Positions 1 to 8,805 of a stretch of 64,000 nucleotides of DNA are shown here, piece by piece; positions within the stretch are counted from its first letter, which is position 1; the number at the start of each line of letters is the position of its first letter. The translations under genes were made by a program, and so were the position numbers. Origin of the DNA: Bacteroidota bacterium. GTDB taxonomy: Bacteria; Bacteroidota; Bacteroidia; Bacteroidales; UBA6013. Under the pieces are notes generated by a model. It made no database searches. It was not told the DNA's origin and saw nothing but the letters and a program-made list of their open reading frames with translations. The DNA lies in the NCBI GenBank assembly GCA_020048645.1, contig JAIFMG010000146.1:1-64000 (forward strand), read 5' to 3'.

Positions 1-349
1 GGCCGCGGGCCTTCGGCAGCTCCAGCACGCCCTCCAGCAGGGCGCGGGCCAGCAGCGCAAGCCGCCCAGCCTCGTCCGAGGACAGGAACTGCTGGTAATC
101 TACGTGGCGCTGGATATAGGCCACCCCCGACTTCCTGCTAAGCTGGACTTGGTTCTTGTGCAGGAAATTGGCGTTCCCTTCGGGGAAAAGAATGAAAAAG
201 AAAGCCAACTGCGACAGCAAGCCAGCGGACCTTGATCCTATGGAACAAGAAAAGTTCCGGAAAAGCTCTTCCCAGGTGGAGAAGATTCCCAAGAAAGGCC
301 CTGATGCCGGCTCATCCAACTTCGCTGAAAAAAACAATTCCTTGCTCAT
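1..349 (-). CDS. Partial CDS running off the left edge; small immunity-protein-like hypothetical
   Basis: Manual translation from ATG at 349..347 gives MSKELFFSAKLDEPASGPFLGIFSTWEELFRNF...VQLSRKSGVAYIQRHVDYQQFLSSDEAGRLALLARALLEGVLELPKARG with no stop to base 1. ATGA overlap with the stop of the upstream gene (346-349). Not in the ORF track because it is open at the edge. Confidence 0.55.
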   Translation of the reverse strand, partial: MSKELFFSAKLDEPASGPFLGIFSTWEELFRNFSCSIGSRSAGLLSQLAFFFILFPEGNANFLHKNQVQLSRKSGVAYIQRHVDYQQFLSSDEAGRLALLARALLEGVLELPKARG

Positions 350-873
350 CTGTCTTGCTTGTTTCCAGGTGGACGTATCAAAGGCCTTGGGCGATCCAGG
401 TTCTCAGGCAGAAGGGGATAACCAATAATGCGCTTCTTCTCTTCTCTCTCGCACTCTAACAAATTGCCAGAAAATTGAGTAAGATAAACCAAGTCCATGG
501 ATCTAAGCCTGTTACCGTAGCGCCCAGGCTCGCCGTTCATGGTTACCCCATATTTACAGACCTGCCCAGTCAATAAAAAAACCGAATCCGATTCGACACA
601 AGAAAAGCAGGGGAACCATCCAGTGCGTGAAGCCACCAGCGCGTACTGCTCCGCGTTGTCGAGTTTGCGCAGGGTGCTGTCCAACTTGGCGCGCCTTTCG
701 GGCGAGAGGGTCGGCTGGCCGTCGTCGTCGAAGTGGATGAAGGGCGCCCCGGGATGCGGGCGGGCCAAGGCCCACACGCCCAAGGCCGCCAGGGCCAGCG
801 CCAGCCAGGGCCACTTCCGGTGTCCCGCGACCGCTTCGCGGGTCTGTTCGCGGATGGGGGATTCCACGCCCAT
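346..873 (-). CDS. Hypothetical protein with N-terminal TM segment and C-terminal small toxin/nuclease-like domain
   Basis: 175 aa; TM stretch WPWLALALAALGVWAL; C-term GWFPCFSCVESDSVFLLTGQVCKYGVTMNGEPGRYGNR...LLPENLDRPRPLIRPPGNKQDR; ATGA-coupled to the downstream partial ORF. Confidence 0.6.
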   Translation of the reverse strand: MGVESPIREQTREAVAGHRKWPWLALALAALGVWALARPHPGAPFIHFDDDGQPTLSPERRAKLDSTLRKLDNAEQYALVASRTGWFPCFSCVESDSVFLLTGQVCKYGVTMNGEPGRYGNRLRSMDLVYLTQFSGNLLECEREEKKRIIGYPLLPENLDRPRPLIRPPGNKQDR

Positions 874-1058
874 GATGGTTCCGATTTTGTACCTTCCCCA
901 AATTTACGGATTTCCCTCCAGCTCCATGACGCCCTTCGACACGAAAAAGCACAGCAGGGGACAGTCCGGCAGAAATGGAAATTCCCCGACGAACGCTTGT
1001 GGCTTCGTCGGGGAATTGGAAGGAAAAAGCCGGTTTGTGGCCGGCTTTGGATTTTTTC

Positions 1059-1364
1059 TCAGTAACGGTTGCTGTCGTATGAACGACGACCACCGCCACC
1101 GCCACCACCCGCTCCGGCGCTTTCGCGGGGACGAGCTTTCTTTACCACGATGTTGCGGCCTTGGATAAGCATTCCGTTGAGTGCCTCGATGGCCTGGTCG
1201 CCTTCGGCGTCGTCGTCCATTTCGACGAAACCGTAGCCTTTGGAGCGGCCGGTGTCGCGATCGGTGATGATTTTAGCAGATGACACGGCTCCGTGCTGGG
1301 CGAAAAGCGCCTCAAGTTCTTCGTTTTCAAGCTTGAAGCTCAAATTTGCTACGAAAATGTTCAT
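1059..1364 (-). CDS. RNA-binding protein with RRM domain and Gly-rich tail
   Basis: MNIFVANLSFKLENEELEALFAQHGAVSSAKIITDRDTGRSKGYGFVEM: RNP2 (IFVANL) and RNP1 (KGYGFVEM) motifs; tail GAGGGGGGGRRSYDSNRY. Confidence 0.93.
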   Translation of the reverse strand: MNIFVANLSFKLENEELEALFAQHGAVSSAKIITDRDTGRSKGYGFVEMDDDAEGDQAIEALNGMLIQGRNIVVKKARPRESAGAGGGGGGGRRSYDSNRY

Positions 1365-1502
1365 TGGAAAAAAGTTAAAAAGAGAAAATGAAAAAAAGGG
1401 TTACTCGAGAAGCTTGAAAAAGACCCAAAAGAAGAACCGTAAACCTGAAAGGAAGCTGTCGGTACGCAATCGTGCTTTGTGGGCTCAAAACTTCAATCGC
1501 TG

Positions 1503-1510
1503 CAAAGATA
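1503..1510 (-). promoter_or_regulatory. Candidate Bacteroidota -7 element (TATCTTTG) for the RRM gene
   Basis: caaagata on + = TATCTTTG on -, ~140 nt upstream of the RRM start; no clear -33 TTG at N19. Confidence 0.35.
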
Positions 1511-1611
1511 CGCTCTTTTTGATCAAAACATAGGGTCGCGGAAAAAATGTTGCGATTTATTTTGTTAATGGAATCAAAAGGGGCAAAAGCAACCCGGTAG
1601 GCGGACCGGGG

Positions 1612-2499
1612 CTAATCCTCCGAAACCCTTCCAACCACATGGCTTTCAGGCACAAAGCCCCAGAAACGCGAATCCCTGATCGCGTCGCGGTTGTCGCTCA
1701 GCACGAAGAAATAGTCTTGTTCGAACTGGTAGGTGGCAGAGGCCTGGCCGTCGAGAAAGCATTGCCCGGCCTTCATCTCGAGCTGGTGGCCCTCGTGCCG
1801 GACGATCGCGTGGCGGTAGCAGGAGTAATGCCTGGCGTCCAAGGGAATGCTCATCCCCCTTTGGGGCACGACAAGCCCCTCGATGTGGTCAGCGTTCCAG
1901 AAGGGGAACCGGAGCGCGGTGAACAGGCTGGTGTCCGAGTGGCCGGGCACCCCTCCCACCCTTTCGAGCCGAATGCCCCGCTGGGCGAGCCTTTGGGCGC
2001 TGTCCGGCTCCAGGCAGGCCAGGGAGTCGCCGCCCAGGCGGAACAGCAGCAGCCCCCTCTCGGGGAAAGCCTGGAGGTCGCCGTTGACCCAGAGGTTCTT
2101 GCCCAGGATGCTGAGGGTGTCGCCCGGCAAGGCGGCGCAGCGGCGCAGCAGCAGCGGACGCTTGTCGATGGGCGAGGGCGCGTCCTGCGGGTCGTTGAAG
2201 GCCAGCAGGTCCCCGCGCCGGGGCCTGGCCCGGCCCAGGCGATGGTAGCCCAGCCGCAGGGCGTCCCAGTAGGGCTCGCCCAGGAGGGGCATGGCCACCG
2301 GGGTCATGGGAAGGCGGATGCCATAGGCCGTCTTGTCCACCCAGACGACCGCCCCGCGGGGCAGCCCGGCCTCCATGGACTCGGAGGCCAGACGGTAGCG
2401 CTGGGCCACCATCGAGCGGAACGCGGCGGCCAGCAGCAGGCCCGCGGCCGCGGCCAAGACCCAGGACAGCAGGCTCCGCTTCCAGCCCGAGGCCGTCAT
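1612..2499 (-). CDS. Signal peptidase I-like paralogue (S26 family), possibly catalytically altered
   Basis: 295 aa; SESMEAGL (Ser motif), DKRPLLLRRCAALPGD aligns to DKRENYIKRCVGLPGD of the neighbouring LepB; C-term SDNRDAIRDSRFWGFVPESHVVGR (S26 box E). Overlaps lepB by ATGA. Confidence 0.82.
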   Translation of the reverse strand: MTASGWKRSLLSWVLAAAAGLLLAAAFRSMVAQRYRLASESMEAGLPRGAVVWVDKTAYGIRLPMTPVAMPLLGEPYWDALRLGYHRLGRARPRRGDLLAFNDPQDAPSPIDKRPLLLRRCAALPGDTLSILGKNLWVNGDLQAFPERGLLLFRLGGDSLACLEPDSAQRLAQRGIRLERVGGVPGHSDTSLFTALRFPFWNADHIEGLVVPQRGMSIPLDARHYSCYRHAIVRHEGHQLEMKAGQCFLDGQASATYQFEQDYFFVLSDNRDAIRDSRFWGFVPESHVVGRVSED

Positions 2500-3965
2500 T
2501 CGATGGAGTTGAAGATCCGGGACCAGCGCACCGAGCCCATGTCCTTGTCGTAGGAAAACCAGACCATGACGGCCTTGCCAAGCATGTGGTCCTCAGGGAC
2601 GAAGCCCCACGCGCGCGAATCGGCCGAGTTGTGGCGGCTGTCGCCCATCAGCCAGTAGTAGTCCATGCGGAAGGCGTAGCTGTCGGCCGGCTGGTCGTTG
2701 ATGAAGATCTGGCCGTCGCGGACCTCCAGCTTGTTGCCCTCGTAAACGCGGATGGCCCGCTCGTAGAGAGGCAGGTTCTGGAGGGTCAGGGGCATGGCCT
2801 TTCCTTTGGCCGGAATCTCGACCGGGCCGAAGAAGTCCTCGTTCCAGGCGAAGCCCTCGTGTTGCGGGAAAATGGACCTGGACCGCAGGCTGTCGGGCTG
2901 GATGATGGGCTCGATGGCCTTGACGAAGCCGTAGCCGCTGAAGCGCCGCACCATGCTCTCGGTCAGGGGATAGACCAGGATGTTGGTGTTGAGGATGATG
3001 CTGTCGTTGCGCAGGCTGATGAAGTCCTTCAGGCGAGGGTTGGCCGTGAGCAGGTCGGAATAGTAGCGGGTCAGGGGCGCCGAGAGGTCCTGGTCCTCGT
3101 AGGAGATGCCCATGTCGAGCAGCGAGTCGCGGCGGAAGACCAGGGTGCTGGCCAGGGCGTACTTGAACTGGGTGTCGCCGACCTTCTCCTGGGGCTGGCC
3201 GTTGACGTACAACTGCGTCCCGCGCACCTCGATGATGTCGCCGGGCAGGCCCACGCACCGCTTGATGTAGTTCTCGCGCTTGTCAACGGGCCGGACCAGG
3301 ATGGGCCCGGGCCGCTGGCCATAGTTCCGCAGCAACTGGTTCTCCAAGATGGCGGCCTGGCCGTACTCGCGGCAAAGCTGGTAGTAGCTCTTGGCCTGGA
3401 TGTCCCCGGCCACGGTGTCGCCTTCCGGATAGTTGAAGACCATCACGTCGTTGCGCTGGACCTCGCCCAGGCCCGCCAGGCGCCGGTAGGGCCAGCGCGC
3501 CCACTCCACGTAGGGCCTGCCGTACTGGGTGAAGGGCATGGTGTGGTGCGTGAAGGGGATGGCCAGCGGCGTGTTGGGCATCCGCGGGCCGTAGCTCACC
3601 TTGCTCACGAAAAGGTAGTCGCCCACCAGCAGGGTCTTCTCCATCGAGGAGGTCGGGATGGTGAAGGCCTCGATGAAGAAGGTGCGGATCAGCATGGCCG
3701 CCACCACCGCGAAGATGCCGGCGTCGATCCACTCGTTGGCCGCCGAGGGCTTCTCCTTCTTGCTCTTCCAGAAAGCCCAGCGGACCTTCTGGGTGACGTA
3801 GATGTCGAAAAGCACGCCCAGGCCCAGCAGCAGCCAGTAGTTGCCCACCCAGACCACCCAGAGCAGATAGATGAGGGCCGCGAGGCCGAACTTGACGTAT
3901 CCATTTGACCATAAGGTCTTTGGCCCAGAGGTTTCCTGAGGCTGTTCTTGTGGTGACTCACCCAT
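2496..3965 (-). CDS. lepB: Signal peptidase I
   Basis: 489 aa; IPTSSMEKTLLVGDYLFVSKVSYG, YIKRCVGLPGD, GDSRHNSADSRAWGFVPEDHMLGKA: canonical S26 boxes. Confidence 0.94.
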   Translation of the reverse strand: MGESPQEQPQETSGPKTLWSNGYVKFGLAALIYLLWVVWVGNYWLLLGLGVLFDIYVTQKVRWAFWKSKKEKPSAANEWIDAGIFAVVAAMLIRTFFIEAFTIPTSSMEKTLLVGDYLFVSKVSYGPRMPNTPLAIPFTHHTMPFTQYGRPYVEWARWPYRRLAGLGEVQRNDVMVFNYPEGDTVAGDIQAKSYYQLCREYGQAAILENQLLRNYGQRPGPILVRPVDKRENYIKRCVGLPGDIIEVRGTQLYVNGQPQEKVGDTQFKYALASTLVFRRDSLLDMGISYEDQDLSAPLTRYYSDLLTANPRLKDFISLRNDSIILNTNILVYPLTESMVRRFSGYGFVKAIEPIIQPDSLRSRSIFPQHEGFAWNEDFFGPVEIPAKGKAMPLTLQNLPLYERAIRVYEGNKLEVRDGQIFINDQPADSYAFRMDYYWLMGDSRHNSADSRAWGFVPEDHMLGKAVMVWFSYDKDMGSVRWSRIFNSIE

Positions 3966-4018
3966 GATGCGTGTGGAGATTTCGAGAAGAAAAACGCTCC
4001 TTCCCTTTTGTCAAAAGC

Positions 4019-4735
4019 TCACAAATGTAATAAATCTTTCATTCCGTAAACGCCGCGCCTGCCCAGCAGGAACTCCGCCGCCAGGACGGCCCCGTTGGCG
4101 AAGCCCTCCCGCGAGAGGGCCTCGTGGCTGACCACCAGGCGGTCGTGCGGCCCCTCGAAGAGCAGCTCGTGGAAGCCGAAGACCTCGCCCTCGCGCACGG
4201 CCTCGATGGGCAGCTTGCCCTCCGGGGCGGTCTGCCCCAAGGCCCAGCCGTCGAAGGCCCGCATCTCCTGGAGCAGGGCCTGGGCGGCCGCGATGGCCGT
4301 GCCGCTGGGCGCGTCCAGCTTGTGGACATGGTGTACCTCGCGCAGCCGCGGGACAAGCCCCGGGTGGCCGTCCATCAGGCGGGCGGCGCCCCGGCAGAGC
4401 TCGAAGAAGAGGTTGACGCCCACGCTGAAGTTGGACGCGTAGAAGAAGGCCGAGTCGCGGGCCTGGCGGAGGCGCTCCAGCTCCTCGAGGCGATGGAGCC
4501 AGCCCGTTGTGCCGCAGACCACCGGCAGGTCGGCCTCGAAGCAGGCCGCGCAGTGGGCGAAGGCCGCCTCGGGGTGGCTGAACTCGATGGCCAGGTCGGC
4601 CTGGCGCAGGCTCTGGGGCGCGAGCAGGCCGTCCTGCCCCTTCCCGACGGCCAGGACGACCTCGTGGCCGCGCGCGCGCGCGGCCCGGGCGACGGCCTGT
4701 CCCATCCTGCCGTGGCCTAGCAAGGCGATTTTCAT
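4019..4735 (-). CDS. dapB: 4-hydroxy-tetrahydrodipicolinate reductase
   Basis: Start MKIALLGHGRMGQAVARAARARGHEVV (Rossmann); ...VVCGTTGW..., FYASNFSVGVNLFFEL, EVHHVHKLDAPSGTAI are DapB signatures. Start placed at 4735 rather than the longer ORF. Confidence 0.94.
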   Translation of the reverse strand: MKIALLGHGRMGQAVARAARARGHEVVLAVGKGQDGLLAPQSLRQADLAIEFSHPEAAFAHCAACFEADLPVVCGTTGWLHRLEELERLRQARDSAFFYASNFSVGVNLFFELCRGAARLMDGHPGLVPRLREVHHVHKLDAPSGTAIAAAQALLQEMRAFDGWALGQTAPEGKLPIEAVREGEVFGFHELLFEGPHDRLVVSHEALSREGFANGAVLAAEFLLGRRGVYGMKDLLHL

Positions 4736-4785
4736 GGTGTGGCTGTTTTGGGTTGGGAAGATGGACGCCGCGGGGGACGCCCAAT

Positions 4786-4811
4786 AAAAAAAGGAAGCCG
4801 AAGCTTCCTTG
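4786..4811 (-). terminator. Rho-independent terminator after rplT
   Basis: On -: AAGGAAGC-TTCG-GCTTCCTTTTTTT, UUCG tetraloop hairpin plus T run. Confidence 0.75.
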
Positions 4812-4850
4812 TTCCTGTTTTGTGAAGAAGGCCGCGAGGCCCGGCCTCGC

Positions 4851-5195
4851 TTAACGGACCGAATCGACGACCGCCTTGAACGCATGGGGGTGGTTCATGG
4901 CCAGGTCGGCCAGCACCTTGCGGTTGAGCTGGACACCCTTCTGGTGGACCTTGCCCATGAACACCGAGTAGGACATGCCGTACTGGCGGACCCCGGCGTT
5001 GATACGCTGGATCCACAGGGCGCGGTAGTCCCGCTTTTTGAGCTTGCGGCCCACGTAGGCGTGCTGCATGGCCTTCTCGACGGCGTTCTTGGCCACCGTG
5101 TGGACGTTCTTCCTGCGGCCGAAATAGCCTTTGGCCTGCTTGATGATTTTCTTGCGGCGATGGCGCGCGGCCACTGCATATACCGATCTTGGCAT
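4851..5195 (-). CDS. rplT: 50S ribosomal protein L20
   Basis: 114 aa; [68 protein letters not shown]. Confidence 0.98.
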   Translation of the reverse strand: MPRSVYAVAARHRRKKIIKQAKGYFGRRKNVHTVAKNAVEKAMQHAYVGRKLKKRDYRALWIQRINAGVRQYGMSYSVFMGKVHQKGVQLNRKVLADLAMNHPHAFKAVVDSVR

Positions 5196-5300
5196 GTTGG
5201 TTGGTTTTTTTAATGTACAGCGCTCTTCATCCGAGAGACTTTGGCGTTGCTGGACATTGTAATGAAAAATGGTTGTTCTTGAGAAAAGGAAGCGCTTGGC

Positions 5301-5498
5301 CTAGTTCATGGCCAGCATGAACAGCACGTTCTTGACGTCGGCCTTGTGGACCGTCGTGAAGTGCCGCAGGTTGCGCTTGCGCTTCTTGGCCTTCTTGGTG
5401 AGGATGTGGCGCATGTTCGCGTGCTTCCTTTTGATCTTCCCAGAGCCGGTGATCCGGAACCGCTTCTTGGCGCTGGGGTTGGTCTTCATTTTTGGCAT
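5301..5498 (-). CDS. rpmI: 50S ribosomal protein L35
   Basis: 65 aa; [45 protein letters not shown]. Confidence 0.97.
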   Translation of the reverse strand: MPKMKTNPSAKKRFRITGSGKIKRKHANMRHILTKKAKKRKRNLRHFTTVHKADVKNVLFMLAMN

Positions 5499-5618
5499 TG
5501 CGTGAAAAGGATTTGGTGGTTAGAGAATCAATCCGGGAAGGTGGGAAGGTGCGCTTCGCTCTTGATGGACCTTCGAGGATCTTGGCGTTTCCGCGGACTG
5601 GCCCCCGCGGCGGGCGTC

Positions 5619-6173
5619 TTACTTCTTGGTCTTCTTGGGCGAGATGAACATGATCATCCGCTTTCCTTCCAGCTTGGGCATCTGCTCGACCTTCCCTACT
5701 TCCTCTAGCTCCACCGCGAAGCGGAGCAGGACCTCGGTGCCCCTGTCCTTGAACAGGATGGAACGGCCCTTGAAGAAGACGAAGGCCTTGACCTTGGCCC
5801 CTTCGCTCAAGAATTTCCGGGCATGGATGAGCTTGAAGTTGAAGTCATGGTCATCGACGTTCGGTCCGAAGCGGATTTCCTTTATGGAAACTTTCTGGGC
5901 CTTGGCCTTGAGCTCCTTGTTCTTCTTCTTCTGCTGAAACAAGAACTTGTTGTAGTCAACAATTTTGCAAACTGGTGGTTTGGCCGTTGGCGAGATCTCG
6001 ACAAGGTCCATCTCGAGCTGCTCGGCCAGCTTTATGGCCTGCTCGATGGGCATGATGCCCTGTTCGGCGACGTTCTCGCCAACCACCCTGACCATGGGCA
6101 CACGGATTTGCTCATTTATCCGATAGCGGATCTGGTCAGCGTTGCTTTGCGATTTCTGATGCGTTTTAGCTAT
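5619..6173 (-). CDS. infC: Translation initiation factor IF-3 (apparent ATA start)
   Basis: [77 protein letters not shown]...; AGGAGG (6187..6182) 8 nt before ATA at 6173..6171; in-frame TGA two codons upstream; no ATG/GTG/TTG before GTG 6101. Confidence 0.94.
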   Translation of the reverse strand: MAKTHQKSQSNADQIRYRINEQIRVPMVRVVGENVAEQGIMPIEQAIKLAEQLEMDLVEISPTAKPPVCKIVDYNKFLFQQKKKNKELKAKAQKVSIKEIRFGPNVDDHDFNFKLIHARKFLSEGAKVKAFVFFKGRSILFKDRGTEVLLRFAVELEEVGKVEQMPKLEGKRMIMFISPKKTKK

Positions 6174-6200
6174 GGTTCAGTCCTCCTGATTGGTTAGTAA

Positions 6201-8153
6201 TTAGTTTTCTTGATTGGTCTTCAGCTCGTTCTGGACCTCTTGGTTGAGGAAGTCGGCGAAGGCGGCGAGCTCCATGCTGCCCAGGTCTCCTTGGCCTTGG
6301 CGCCGGACGGAAACCGTCCGGGTCTGCTCCTCCTTCTCGCCCACCACCAAAAGGAAGGGGATGCGCTTGAGCTCGTTGTCGCGGATCTTGCGCCCTATCT
6401 TCTCGTTCCGGAAGTCCACCTGGCCGCGAATATCGGAATTCTTTAGGAAATCCGAAACGGTCTGGGCGTATGGGTTGAACTTTTCGCTGATGGGCAGGAT
6501 GACGATCTGCTCGGGGGTGAGCCACAGCGGGAACTTGCCGGCGGTATGCTCGATCAGGATGGCCACGAAGCGCTCCATCGAGCCGAAGGGGGCGCGGTGG
6601 ATCATGACCGGGCGGTGCGTCTGGTTGTCGCTGCCCTTGTACTCCAGCTCGAAGCGCTCGGGCAGGTTGTAGTCCACCTGGATGGTGCCCAACTGCCACT
6701 TGCGGCCCAGCACGTCGCGCACCATGAAGTCGAGCTTGGGGCCGTAGAAGGCGGCCTCGCCCAGCTCCACGGTCGTCTTGAGGCCCTTCTCCTGGGCCGC
6801 CTCGATGATGGCCTTCTCGGCCTTCTCCCAGTTCTCGTCGCTGCCGATGTACTTGTCGCGGTCGTCGGGGTCGCGCAGCGAGACCTGGGCCTCGTAGTCC
6901 TCGAACTTCATGGTCCGGAAGACGTAGAGGATGATGTCGATGACCTTCTTGAACTCGTCCTTGAGCTGGTCGGGGCGGCAGAAGATGTGGGCGTCGTCCT
7001 GGGTGAAGCCCCGCACGCGGGTCAGGCCGTGCAGCTCGCCGCTCTGCTCGTAGCGATAGACGGTGCCGAACTCGGCGTAGCGCACCGGCAGGTCCTTGTA
7101 GGAGAACTGCATGCTGCGGTAGATCTCGCAGTGGTGCGGGCAGTTCATGGGCTTGAGCAGGAACTCCTCGCCCTCGGCGGGCGTATGGATGGGCTGGAAG
7201 GAGTCCTTGCCGTACTTGGCGTAGTGGCCCGAGGTAACGTAGAGCTCCTTCTGGCCGATGTGCGGGGTGATGACCTGCTGGTAGCCCTGCTCGGCCTGCA
7301 GCTTGCGCAGGAAGTTCTCCAGACGGTCGCGCAGGGCGGCGCCCTTGGGCAGCCAGAGCGGCAGGCCCTGGCCCACCCGCTGCGAGAAGGTGAACAGCTC
7401 CAGCTCCTTGCCGAGCTTGCGGTGGTCGCGCTTCTTGGCCTCCTCTATCTTCTCGAGGTAGTCGGCCAGCATCTTCTGCTGCGGGAATGAGACGCCGTAG
7501 AGCCGCGTGAGCTGCTTGCGCTTCTCGTCGCCGCGCCAGTACGCGCCCGCCAGGCTGGTTATCTTGATCGCCTTGACCCAGCCCGTGTCGGGGATGTGCG
7601 GCCCGCGGCAGAGGTCGGTGAAGCCGCCTTGCTTGTAGAAGGTGATGCTGCCGTCCTCGAGGCCTTCGAGCAGCTCGAGCTTGTAGGGGTCGCCCTTTTC
7701 CTGGAAGTAGGCCACGGCCTCCTGCTTGGAGACCTCGCTCCGCTCGAACGCGCTCTTGCGCTTGGCCAGCTCGAGCATCTTCTCCTCGATCGCGGCGAAG
7801 TCGGAGTCGGTGAGCGACCTTCCGTCGCCCAGGTCAACGTCGTAGTAGAAGCCGCTCTCGATGGGAGGCCCGATGCCGAACTTCACGCCGGGGTAGAGCG
7901 CCTCCAGCGCCTCGGCCATCAGGTGGGCCGACGAGTGCCAGAAGGCCATCTTGCCCTGGGGGTCGTCGAAGGTGTGCAGCACGAAGGAACAGTCCGACCC
8001 GATGGGCCGGGAAAGGTCCCAGACTTGCCCGTTGACGCTACAGGCTATGACCTTCTTGGCCAAGCTGTTGCTGATGCTCTGGGCGACTTGCAGTCCGGTG
8101 GTGCCTGGCGCGTACTCGCGGCGCGAGCCATCGGGAAGGGAGATTTGGATCAT
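6201..8153 (-). CDS. thrS: Threonyl-tRNA synthetase
   Basis: 650 aa; TGS domain, [63 protein letters not shown] motifs. Confidence 0.98.
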   Translation of the reverse strand: MIQISLPDGSRREYAPGTTGLQVAQSISNSLAKKVIACSVNGQVWDLSRPIGSDCSFVLHTFDDPQGKMAFWHSSAHLMAEALEALYPGVKFGIGPPIESGFYYDVDLGDGRSLTDSDFAAIEEKMLELAKRKSAFERSEVSKQEAVAYFQEKGDPYKLELLEGLEDGSITFYKQGGFTDLCRGPHIPDTGWVKAIKITSLAGAYWRGDEKRKQLTRLYGVSFPQQKMLADYLEKIEEAKKRDHRKLGKELELFTFSQRVGQGLPLWLPKGAALRDRLENFLRKLQAEQGYQQVITPHIGQKELYVTSGHYAKYGKDSFQPIHTPAEGEEFLLKPMNCPHHCEIYRSMQFSYKDLPVRYAEFGTVYRYEQSGELHGLTRVRGFTQDDAHIFCRPDQLKDEFKKVIDIILYVFRTMKFEDYEAQVSLRDPDDRDKYIGSDENWEKAEKAIIEAAQEKGLKTTVELGEAAFYGPKLDFMVRDVLGRKWQLGTIQVDYNLPERFELEYKGSDNQTHRPVMIHRAPFGSMERFVAILIEHTAGKFPLWLTPEQIVILPISEKFNPYAQTVSDFLKNSDIRGQVDFRNEKIGRKIRDNELKRIPFLLVVGEKEEQTRTVSVRRQGQGDLGSMELAAFADFLNQEVQNELKTNQEN

Positions 8154-8259
8154 GTTCTGCTGTTGTTCTGGAAAATTGGCCCGCGAATATAATCGGATTT
8201 GGGCAAATAACCCAGGGTCAAGAGGAGGAAAGTGTCGCGGGGCAAAGACAAAAGCGGGC

Positions 8260-8805
8260 TCAGCCCCGGAGGCCCAGCCGGTCGCGGAAGGCCTGCAAGG
8301 CCTGGGCGTTGCCCAGGGCGTCGTTCAGCGGGTCGTGGTCATGCGGCGCCTGGCGGAAAAGCTGCTTCCAGCGCCAGTTCATGCCCGCGTCGCGCACCAG
8401 GCCGCAGTACAGGTCGCCGATGCGCCGCCCGCTGAAGCCGAAGGGGTTGCGCCCCAGGAACCGGTGGAAGTAGTAGTTGATCCACTGCCAGTCGAAGGCC
8501 AGGTTGTCCGAGAAGAAGACCGGCCGCCCGCCCAGCGCGTCCAGCCAGGCGGCGAAATCGGCCATGACCGGGCCCGCCTCGGGGAAGGCCAGGTGCTCCT
8601 GGCGGCTGAACCCGCCCACGGCCAGGGCCTCGGGCACGAAACGCTCGGAAATCGGCGCCACCTTGGCCGCGAAGCTCCGCCCGAAGCCCGGCTCGGCCAC
8701 CACGGCCGCGAAGCTGGCCATCGAGAACAGGCCCGGGGCCGGGCCGTCGGCCTCCACGTCCACCACCACCCAGGTCGGGCGTGCCGATGGCTGCCTCCCG
8801 CTCAT
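8260..8805 (-). CDS. DEDD-type 3'-5' exonuclease-like protein
   Basis: From M at 8805: [15 protein letters not shown] (Exo I DxE), [16 protein letters not shown] (Exo II), [15 protein letters not shown] (Exo III HxxxxD). ATGA overlap with the upstream PAS gene. Confidence 0.78.
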   Translation of the reverse strand: MSGRQPSARPTWVVVDVEADGPAPGLFSMASFAAVVAEPGFGRSFAAKVAPISERFVPEALAVGGFSRQEHLAFPEAGPVMADFAAWLDALGGRPVFFSDNLAFDWQWINYYFHRFLGRNPFGFSGRRIGDLYCGLVRDAGMNWRWKQLFRQAPHDHDPLNDALGNAQALQAFRDRLGLRG

